Assembly (NCBI RefSeq): GCF_017377655.1
Contig: NZ_JAFREL010000129.1
Span: forward strand, 1 to 8,514
Origin: Candidatus Enterococcus ferrettii
GTDB taxonomy: Bacteria; Bacillota; Bacilli; Lactobacillales; Enterococcaceae
Direction: 5' to 3'
DNA: 8,514 nucleotides
Under the pieces are notes generated by a model. It was given only the letters and a program-made list of their open reading frames with translations, was not told where the DNA came from and searched no databases. Shown one piece after another: positions 1 through 5,574 of the stretch (its first letter is position 1; each line of letters begins with the position of its first letter). A program made the translations under genes and the position numbers.

Positions 1-228
1 CTTTTGGGGGTCGGTACATTATGCATTATGCATTCACACAGGCTTTTCTATTTAGAAATTTGTTTAATCCATAAAGTCAATTAAGTAATCTTTTTGCTTT
101 GCAAGATCATCAGTCATTCTGTATTCTCTTTAAAGTACTTTTTCAGTGCTCAGTTAGCTTGACAGATCTTACCAAGCAGTTTACCTCCAATGCGTTCTCA
201 AGAAAAAAGTTCATTCAATTACCTGTTT
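1..228. other. Intergenic end of window, no supported gene; possible decayed coding remnant
   Basis: This stretch lies downstream of the exporter operon. I see no convincing GC-rich hairpin with a T-run that would end that transcript. On the minus strand there are only very short frames: 143-214 (23 codons, starting 14 nt after the permease stop, with only a weak AGGT as ribosome-binding site) and 64-117 (17 codons, starting MTDDLAKQKD). A protein-like stretch (ALKKYFKENTE) lies in another frame just before the second one, so a frameshifted gene remnant is possible. At 18-35 the motif ATGCATT is repeated in tandem, and 132-141 is an AT-rich palindrome. On the plus strand, short open stretches run in from the left edge and stop by about position 80. 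None of these is strong enough to call as a gene. Confidence 0.35.
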
Positions 229-1419
229 TTATTGTTCCAAAACAGCATTTTCTTTTTTACTGAATAGACTCAATCCGCCTTTTTCCTTCATAGTGATCAA
301 ATGAATGACCAAGAAGACTGCCGTAAAGGCGAGTAGAATCAAACACTGCTGCAGGAATTTATCTTTAAAAGCTTGATTGAATTCGATCGTTTTTCCTAAC
401 AATTCATTGTTTTGAACGAACCAATAGGTTGGTGTGAATGAACCAATCTTCATTACCACATCAGGCAGCATATCGGTTGGAACAAAAACTCCGCTGATGA
501 AGCAAGAACCCATAATAAAGACATTGTTGATTCCGGCAATCGCTTCACTGCTCTTAATCACACTCGTTACCAAAATAGAGAAGGCAACCATGACCGAAGA
601 GAAAACCAGAGTGTTCAACAGAAAATAGCCGGTCAATAGATTAAAGCCGCTGTCTGTAGCAAAGAAAACAAAAGCCATGAAAATCACAAAGCAAACAAAG
701 GAATACACGAGACTGCCAATTGAAATACGGCGAGACAACTTCCGACGAGAGACTGGCGAACAACTATTGCGATCCTTGATTTCTTTTCGGTTAAAAGCGA
801 GATTGATTACCGAGTAGCCGCTAAAAATAGTCATAAACAAACCATAAGCTAACAGATTGTAAATGCTGGCCTTGACTGTTTGACGACGCTTTTGATGATA
901 GGTGTTATCAAAATGAACCGTCCCTTCTTCACTCAGTGTATCCTGAGTCATGGTTAGAATTTCTTTCTGACTCATTGAAGGCATTTGTTTTTGGAACGTT
1001 TGATAGGTGTTCAAAAAGTGATTAATTGTTGTATTAACTAGTGATTTTGAAAAAGTCCCTGGTTTCGTTTGACTGTCGACAGTTGCTTTATTTCCAGCAG
1101 CCAGATCCGCTCCAAAGTTTTTAGGAATGGTTAACACATACCCTGCTTTATCGAAATAGAGCGCATCGTCAATTCCTTTTTGACTATCATCCTCTAAGGT
1201 TACTCGTTCATGCTGTGTGGACAGCTGTTTGACCAAGCTGCGGCTGATTGCTGAATCATCCTTATCAAAAATTACAATCTTAGCTCCTCCCAGATCTTCT
1301 GGTTCAGCCTTTAACTGCCCTGCATAAAAAACTGTTATGATTCCCATAATAATAATTCCTAATAACAAGGAAGCCTTGTTTCGTTTCAAAAGTTGTAAGA
1401 TCGCATTATAAGTGGTCAT
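229..1419 (-). CDS. ABC-2 type exporter permease (second membrane subunit, LnrM/LnrN-like)
   Basis: This is a membrane subunit of an ABC exporter, 396 residues, of the ABC-2 / ABC2_membrane_3 architecture. A first membrane helix lies at about residues 17-33. A large extracytoplasmic domain follows (about 38-180), and then a cluster of five hydrophobic segments at about 185-207, 235-255, 262-290, 298-318 and 357-378. The length and the helix-large loop-helices layout match the paired permeases of the linearmycin-type LnrLMN exporters, which is family knowledge; the substrate here is unknown. The start ATG lies inside the end of the preceding permease gene (14-nt overlap), with an AGGAAGG ribosome-binding site upstream, so the two are translationally coupled. 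It is the last gene of the operon. The protein looks intact. It presumably forms a heterodimer with the other permease, energised by the ATPase encoded first. Confidence 0.9.
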   Translation of the reverse strand: MTTYNAILQLLKRNKASLLLGIIIMGIITVFYAGQLKAEPEDLGGAKIVIFDKDDSAISRSLVKQLSTQHERVTLEDDSQKGIDDALYFDKAGYVLTIPKNFGADLAAGNKATVDSQTKPGTFSKSLVNTTINHFLNTYQTFQKQMPSMSQKEILTMTQDTLSEEGTVHFDNTYHQKRRQTVKASIYNLLAYGLFMTIFSGYSVINLAFNRKEIKDRNSCSPVSRRKLSRRISIGSLVYSFVCFVIFMAFVFFATDSGFNLLTGYFLLNTLVFSSVMVAFSILVTSVIKSSEAIAGINNVFIMGSCFISGVFVPTDMLPDVVMKIGSFTPTYWFVQNNELLGKTIEFNQAFKDKFLQQCLILLAFTAVFLVIHLITMKEKGGLSLFSKKENAVLEQ

Positions 1420-2548
1420 ATTGAACCTTCCTCTCGAAGTAATAGTTTAGCAGGGTGAAGACTATTGCAAAGCCGATCATCCAAATCAAGTTTTGGTAGA
1501 AGGGCCGTAGTGACTCATAATAAAACAATTGATATAAGCTGTCGCTGATTAAATTAACAATATTCAGCTTGCCCAAAAGCGGCAGATGAAGATCAATCCA
1601 ATACTTCACGGATTCGGAGCCCGTCAAGCCAGCAAAGAAACTCAGTGCCATCGAAATTCCCACACCAACACTGATCTTCTGCTGGAAGGTTATTTTAGTA
1701 AACGCATTGCCTACCAAGGTACCAAATGACAAAGTAGCCAACGAAGCAATAGCATAGATTAGGAAAATATATCCCCAGCGGTCCCCGAAATCTACGCCAT
1801 AAACAAAACGGAAAACAGCTAGAATCGCCATACTTTGAATATAGAAAAGAACAAAGCTTGCTAACAAATTAGCCGTAGCTACTAATAATTTATTTTTTGG
1901 AATAATACATAGGCGAATCCCATTGGGTGATTGATTCGCCTGTTGGTCATTGGCATTCTTTAGTCCCCACATAAATCCATACATAATGGCCATTGCAACT
2001 AAGGTAAAGAAGTAGAAGGACTTAATGCTGAAGTTGCTTGATTCGTGACTTTCTGTCACAAAATCCTCTGAGCCAAAGGTGTCAGCCGACAAGTTTTGAG
2101 GCTGAACTGCGCCAGACGAAATCAGCGTTTCAATTTCAGCTGTTCGCTGCACATACTGGTTCAAAAATTCCTTTAGAACTGTTTGTGGAATCCCGCTTTG
2201 ACTAACCGAAAGAGCAATGTCATCCGGTGTGATTTCGTAGTAGCCAGCAATTTTATCATCTGACAGCTGTTTAACAGCTTCCTTTTTACTCATCCGCTCC
2301 CCTTGGTAAACAGGTTTGCCATTGTCGTCCTCTATGGAATATAGGACATCTTCAAAGTTCTCTGTTTTTTGCTTATCGGTTGAAACGATCCCTACTTGAG
2401 TCGTTTCCAAGCTGTCCATGTTATCCAAGCCGCTAAAGGCTAAGTTGAACAACAAACCTAAGACTACGGGGAAAGCGAAGGTCCAGAATAGCAGGACTTT
2501 ATTTTTTAGCATTACCTTGACACGGTAAACAAACAATCGTAAAAACAT
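1406..2548 (-). CDS. ABC-2 type exporter permease (first membrane subunit, LnrM/LnrN-like)
   Basis: Integral membrane subunit of the exporter, 380 residues. A short basic cytoplasmic N-terminus leads into membrane helix 1 (about residues 18-38, rich in F, L and V). A soluble extracytoplasmic domain of about 135 residues follows (40-175, with many D, E, Q and S). Further hydrophobic helices lie at about 176-195, 222-245, 255-280, 288-310 and 353-372. This is the usual ABC2_membrane_3 layout and resembles the sister permease in length and order but not closely in sequence, as expected for a heterodimer. A strong GGAGGAG site sits 6 nt before the ATG, and the gene begins 12 nt after the ATPase stop. 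Its own stop lies within the next gene, so the three genes form one transcript. The substrate cannot be deduced. Resistance to a membrane-active compound is the best analogy, from the LnrLMN family. Confidence 0.9.
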   Translation of the reverse strand: MFLRLFVYRVKVMLKNKVLLFWTFAFPVVLGLLFNLAFSGLDNMDSLETTQVGIVSTDKQKTENFEDVLYSIEDDNGKPVYQGERMSKKEAVKQLSDDKIAGYYEITPDDIALSVSQSGIPQTVLKEFLNQYVQRTAEIETLISSGAVQPQNLSADTFGSEDFVTESHESSNFSIKSFYFFTLVAMAIMYGFMWGLKNANDQQANQSPNGIRLCIIPKNKLLVATANLLASFVLFYIQSMAILAVFRFVYGVDFGDRWGYIFLIYAIASLATLSFGTLVGNAFTKITFQQKISVGVGISMALSFFAGLTGSESVKYWIDLHLPLLGKLNIVNLISDSLYQLFYYESLRPFYQNLIWMIGFAIVFTLLNYYFERKVQYDHL

Positions 2549-2560
2549 TTTCGACTCCTC

Positions 2561-3493
2561 CTAATCTCTCAGCTCTTTGCCAGTAATCTCTAGGAACACA
2601 TCATTCAACGTAGCTTCTTCAGTGACTAAATTGGCATAAGGAATGTTTTCCTGTTCAAAATAACTTAATACCGGCAGCATGCTTTGCTTCAACTCTTTTG
2701 TATATAAGGTTAAGTACATTTCGTCGTAGCTGACATCGGAAACCCCTGGCAATTCACTGATTGCCTTTAACTGAACTTGAGAAATATCTGGTACTTCCAT
2801 AATGACTTTTTCACTGGTACGAACCATATTCTTCAGCTGTTCCTTCGTTCCCTCTGCAATAACCTGACCTTGGTCAATAATCACGATTTGGTTACAAAGA
2901 ATTTCAACCTCTTCCATATAGTGAGTAGTATAAACAATGGTCGCTCCCTGACGATTCAACTCCTTGATGCTTTCCAAAATCTTGTTACGACTTTGCGGGT
3001 CAACTGCTACTGTTGGCTCATCTAAGAAAATCAGCTCCGGCTTATGAACGATTCCACAGGCAATATTCAAGCGGCGTTTCAATCCGCCACTCAGTTGTGC
3101 AGGAAAGAATTTACAGAACTCTTCCAATCCAACCAAGGAAATGACTTCCTTTACGTATTGGTTCCGTGTTTTCTTGTCATTGATATACAACCCACAGTAA
3201 TAGTCGATATTGTCCTTCACATTCAATTCTTCGAAGACAGCAATTTCCTGCGGTACCACACCAATTTTTTGCTTAATGTTGTATTTATTCGGACCCATTT
3301 CTTCACCAAAGATTTTGATATTGCCGCGGTCATAAGACAGCAGCGACAGGACGCAATTAATGGTTGTTGATTTTCCGCTTCCGTTTGGTCCTAACAGGCC
3401 TAAAATATCTCCTTGCTTAACCGACAAATTCAAATGGTTAATCGCTAAAAAGTCGCCATAGCGTTTTACTAAGTTTTCAATTTCGATCATCAT
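2561..3493 (-). CDS. ABC transporter ATP-binding protein (LnrL/CcmA-type, drug-exporter family)
   Basis: Cytoplasmic ATPase that powers the two permeases encoded after it. All nucleotide-binding motifs are present: Walker A GPNGSGKST (residues 35-43), Q-loop glutamine at 82 (VVPQE), signature LSGGLKRR (134-141), Walker B LIFLDEP (154-160), D-loop AVD (163-165) and the switch histidine at 191 (TTHYMEE). The length of 310 residues includes a C-terminal extension after the ATPase core (about 225-310), as in exporters of the DrrA/CcmA and LnrL group. The start is chosen at the first of two adjacent ATG codons, because AAAGGAG lies 9 nt upstream of it. It is the first gene of the leftward operon, divergent from the two-component genes, which suggests control by that system. 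Nothing is missing, so the subunit should be active. The assignment to a linearmycin-like exporter is by architecture and context only. Confidence 0.95.
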   Translation of the reverse strand: MMIEIENLVKRYGDFLAINHLNLSVKQGDILGLLGPNGSGKSTTINCVLSLLSYDRGNIKIFGEEMGPNKYNIKQKIGVVPQEIAVFEELNVKDNIDYYCGLYINDKKTRNQYVKEVISLVGLEEFCKFFPAQLSGGLKRRLNIACGIVHKPELIFLDEPTVAVDPQSRNKILESIKELNRQGATIVYTTHYMEEVEILCNQIVIIDQGQVIAEGTKEQLKNMVRTSEKVIMEVPDISQVQLKAISELPGVSDVSYDEMYLTLYTKELKQSMLPVLSYFEQENIPYANLVTEEATLNDVFLEITGKELRD

Positions 3494-3528
3494 GTGTAAA
3501 AACTCCTTTTCTTTTTCTTATTACCATG

Positions 3529-3557
3529 ACTATAATGGAAAATGAGCAGAGGAAATA
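3529..3557 (-). promoter_or_regulatory. Candidate promoter of the exporter operon
   Basis: Reading leftward, TATAGT (3529-3534) is a good -10 element with one mismatch to TATAAT. The hexamer 17 nt upstream (TATTTC, 3552-3557) is a very poor -35. The dyad at 3581-3592 is centred about 64 bases upstream of the inferred start point, a usual place for an activating LuxR-type regulator. A weak -35 with an upstream operator fits an activator-dependent promoter. The transcription start itself is not known. Confidence 0.5.
3531..3536 (+). promoter_or_regulatory. Candidate -10 element for the two-component operon
   Basis: A perfect TATAAT on the plus strand lies about 75 nt before the kinase start. 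It overlaps, on the opposite strand, the TATAGT proposed for the exporter operon. No good TTGACA-like -35 is found at 16-18 nt upstream (the region is pyrimidine-rich, TTTCTT). If both are used, polymerase cannot occupy the two promoters at once, and the dyad at 3581-3592 would lie inside the kinase leader. Confidence 0.35.
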
Positions 3558-3576
3558 GTGAGATCCTGCTAAATGC

Positions 3577-3597
3577 CACATGACAAATGTCACATGA
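3577..3597. promoter_or_regulatory. Candidate operator of the response regulator (TGACA-AA-TGTCA dyad)
   Basis: TGACAAATGTCA (3581-3592) is an inverted repeat with 5-bp arms around AA. Overlapping it, CACATGA occurs twice in direct orientation (3577-3583 and 3591-3597), 14 bp from start to start. It sits in the only intergenic space between the exporter and the two-component genes. LuxR/NarL-type regulators bind such short dyads as dimers. That the regulator encoded here binds this site is inference from position and symmetry. Confidence 0.5.
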
Positions 3598-3610
3598 TTA
3601 GGAGAAGGAC

Positions 3611-4723
3611 ATGACGAAATACACCTATTGGCTTGAATATCTCTTCCTATTTATCAGTGGGGCTCTCTTATTATTCAGCAGCGGCTTTCAGCCAGAGAAT
3701 ATTTGGTACGTGCTGATTGCAATCCTATTGATCGCTCCAGCTCCCTTGTTTCCTAATAAAATAGGTGCCTGGTTGTCATTTGCTGCAATCGTCATTACTG
3801 GAATGCTTGTGCCCAGTTTTCTGTTTTTCTTTCCAGCAACGCTGCGTATAATTTGGCGGAAACAAAAACCCTATGATTGGTTGATGCCTTGCGGAATTTT
3901 AGCTCTGCTGCTTCAACCTGAAATCACAATATTTGTTCGTGGGCTTCTTGCCAGCTTATCGCTGTTTGCCTTGTACTTATGTTTACGCGAACGAGAATAT
4001 ATTCAATTAAGAAGTGAACTGCTTCAGCTAAAGGATGACAGTTGGGAAAAGCAGGAATTATTGAAGGAACAAAATGATGAACTGATCCGCTCACAGGAGA
4101 CCTTTGTTGAGCTGGAGATCGCTGAAGAGCGCAACCGAATTGCCCGAGACATTCATGATAATGTCGGACATTTGCTTTCCAGTGCAATTATTCAGTTAGG
4201 TGCTGTGGAAGCACTAAACCAAGATTCAACCGTCGGCAAACTATTGGAACAGCTGAAGGAAACCATTCACAGCGGGATGAATAGTATACGAAAAAGTGTG
4301 CATGATCTTCATAACGACTCCCTTAATTTGACAAAATCGGTCCCCCTTTTGTTGGCGGACTTCCGCTTTTGCCCAGTAGAGCTAGAAGGAACCATTCCTG
4401 AAACCTTATCCAAGACTCAGGAAAAAGTACTTCTGACAGTAATTAAGGAAGCCTTGTCTAACGTCATGAAGCACAGTCAGGCCACACAGGTTCGCTTAGT
4501 TTTTGATGAGCTGCCAGCTTTTTATCGCTTGAAGATATTAGACAATGGCAAATCTGTTCCTGAAAATCCTGAGATTACCAATGGCATGGGCTTAGCCAGC
4601 ATGCGGCAGCGGGTTCAAAAAATTAATGGTCAGCTGCATATTCACCCTTCTCAAAAAGGGTTTCAAATCAATATAATTTTACCAAAGGAGACGAATGATG
4701 ATACGGGTAGCAGTAGTGGATGA
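3611..4723 (+). CDS. Sensor histidine kinase, NarL/LiaS-DesK type (LnrJ-like), intramembrane sensor
   Basis: Membrane sensor kinase of 370 residues that autophosphorylates and passes the phosphate to the regulator encoded next. The N-terminal third is membrane-embedded, with hydrophobic segments at about 9-25, 31-46, 51-75 and 90-124 (the last may be two helices). There is almost no extracytoplasmic domain, typical of sensors that detect events in or at the membrane. A coiled-coil-like stretch (about 126-175, rich in E, L, Q and R) follows. Next comes a HisKA_3 domain with the phosphorylated histidine H182 in RDIHDNVGH. The ATPase domain has KEALSNVMKHS (N-box, N284 and H288), DNGK (311-314) and GMGLASM (325-331). 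AGGAGAAGG lies just before the ATG. The gene overlaps the regulator gene. Architecture and neighbours match the LnrJ/YfiJ group; the signal is unknown, a lipophilic antibiotic or envelope stress being the likely class. Confidence 0.93.
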   Translation: MTKYTYWLEYLFLFISGALLLFSSGFQPENIWYVLIAILLIAPAPLFPNKIGAWLSFAAIVITGMLVPSFLFFFPATLRIIWRKQKPYDWLMPCGILALLLQPEITIFVRGLLASLSLFALYLCLREREYIQLRSELLQLKDDSWEKQELLKEQNDELIRSQETFVELEIAEERNRIARDIHDNVGHLLSSAIIQLGAVEALNQDSTVGKLLEQLKETIHSGMNSIRKSVHDLHNDSLNLTKSVPLLLADFRFCPVELEGTIPETLSKTQEKVLLTVIKEALSNVMKHSQATQVRLVFDELPAFYRLKILDNGKSVPENPEITNGMGLASMRQRVQKINGQLHIHPSQKGFQINIILPKETNDDTGSSSG

Positions 4724-5324
4724 TGATTGTCTGGTAACAGAATCGCTAAAAACAATTCTTGAAGCCAGTGGAGAAATTAAAATAGTAGGAACCGGTCATT
4801 CTGCCCCAGAGGCAGTGGCCTTGTTTCTTAAGGAACGACCAGATGTGTTATTAACAGATATTCGTATGGGAGAGAGCACTGGCATCCAAGCTTCTAAGGA
4901 AATACTCCAACAAATGCCTGAGGCAGTCATCTTACTGCTGACCACCTTCTCAGACGATGAATACATTCGTGAAGCCTTAGCTTTAGGAGTGAAGGGCTAT
5001 TTAATCAAACAAAACTTATCCACCATCGTTCCCGCCATTAAGGCTGTAAACAACGGACAGTCCGTCTTTGGGACCGAGATTGTTGGGAAGCTGACCGAAA
5101 TTTTGCAAAATACAACACCAAAAAAATCTAATAACTATCAATTGTCCGAACGTGAAGAAGCAATTTTGTTAGAGGTAGCAAACGGGAAGAACAACAAAGA
5201 GATTGCCAAAGCACTTTTCTTAAGTGAAGGAACCGTTCGCAATTATATCAGTCAATTATTAGAAAAGCTGGAGGTTCGCGATCGAACGCAGCTGGCAATT
5301 TTTTATTACCAAGAGTATCAATAA
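4698..5324 (+). CDS. LuxR/NarL-family response regulator (LnrK/LiaR-like)
   Basis: Cytoplasmic transcription regulator of 208 residues from this start. The receiver domain (about 1-118) has the acidic pocket VVDDD (residues 6-10), the phospho-acceptor D54 in LLTDIRM, the conserved T at 82-83 (LLTTFSDDE) and K104 (GYLIK). The C-terminal LuxR-type helix-turn-helix (about 148-200) has LSEREEAILLEVANG, NKEIAKALFLSEGTVRNYIS and LEVRDRTQLA. Two ATG codons stand in tandem (4695 and 4698). AAAGGAG at 4684-4690 is 4 nt from the first and 7 nt from the second, so the second is preferred, giving the family-typical MIRVAVVDD start. The gene overlaps the kinase gene by 26 nt (29 nt with the other start), so the pair is co-translated. 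It probably activates the divergent exporter operon through the dyad at 3581-3592. No defect is seen. Confidence 0.95.
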   Translation: MIRVAVVDDDCLVTESLKTILEASGEIKIVGTGHSAPEAVALFLKERPDVLLTDIRMGESTGIQASKEILQQMPEAVILLLTTFSDDEYIREALALGVKGYLIKQNLSTIVPAIKAVNNGQSVFGTEIVGKLTEILQNTTPKKSNNYQLSEREEAILLEVANGKNNKEIAKALFLSEGTVRNYISQLLEKLEVRDRTQLAIFYYQEYQ

Positions 5325-5331
5325 ACTAAAA

Positions 5332-5403
5332 TAGGAATCAGGCAGCAGCGACACCAAAAGCCTTACATTTGGTGGTCGCTATCCGTCCTGATTCCTAATT
5401 TTT
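5332..5403. terminator. Bidirectional Rho-independent terminator between convergent genes
   Basis: The outer stem is a perfect 11-bp inverted repeat, TAGGAATCAGG (5332-5342) with CCTGATTCCTA (5387-5397). Inside it a second stem pairs 5347-5358 with 5368-5380, with a single bulged base (AGCGAC-ACCAAA against TTTGGTGGTCGCT) and a 9-nt loop. On the plus strand it is followed by AATTTTTATG, and on the minus strand by ATTTTAGTTTATT. It starts 8 nt after the regulator stop. It should end the two-component transcript and also transcripts arriving from the convergent repeat-protein gene. The inner mismatched segment makes it longer than a usual terminator hairpin. Confidence 0.8.
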
Positions 5404-5437
5404 ATGAAAAGAAAAACAAACTCCAGCAGCAGATCAG

Positions 5438-5567
5438 TTAATGATTGAGGGACTTTACTAAACTAACTGTTTCAGCTACATCATCTTCTTCGCCAAAAGC
5501 AGAAACATATTCCTCTATCAGAAATTCACTCATGACTTTGGCAGTTTTTTATATCCGGCTTTTTCAT
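5438..5567 (-). pseudogene. Possible small protein gene downstream of the repeat protein, frame broken in an A6 run
   Basis: A strong Shine-Dalgarno AAAGGAG (5570-5576) overlaps the stop codon of the repeat-protein gene and is followed after only 2 nt by an ATG (5565-5567). That frame reads MKKPDIKNCQSHE and stops at 5526-5528. A second frame begins with ATG at 5531-5533, in the overlap ATGAGTGA. It runs 31 codons (MSEFLIEEYVSAFGEEDD, then a tail ending KSLNH) to TAA at 5438-5440. Removing one A from the AAAAAA run (5545-5550) would join both into one 42-codon protein with an acidic, helical look. It may therefore be a frameshifted gene, a sequencing homopolymer error, or two coupled mini-frames. 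I do not recognise the peptide. The 2-nt spacing from the ribosome-binding site is unusually short, which weakens the case. Confidence 0.35.
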
Positions 5568-5574
5568 ATCTCCT

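Noticed and set aside
18..35. Tandem ATGCATT motif at the left edge as a mobile-element end or attachment site
   Set aside because: Too short and simple, no partner copy is seen in the window, and no transposase or integrase is present.
2777..3370. Plus-strand open frames opposite the ATPase gene, and one at 434-628 opposite a permease gene
   Set aside because: The minus-strand genes carry complete family motifs and operon spacing; the antisense frames have neither motifs nor start signals.
3924..4187. Minus-strand frame of 87 codons opposite the histidine kinase
   Set aside because: It lies across the conserved dimerisation domain of an intact kinase and has no support of its own.
5545..5550. 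Programmed -1 frameshifting at A AAA AAC in the small downstream frame
   Set aside because: The heptamer is in the right phase, but a -1 shift leads to L-P-K-S and a stop. Only a +1 change (loss of one A) joins the two frames, so classical -1 slippage does not explain it.
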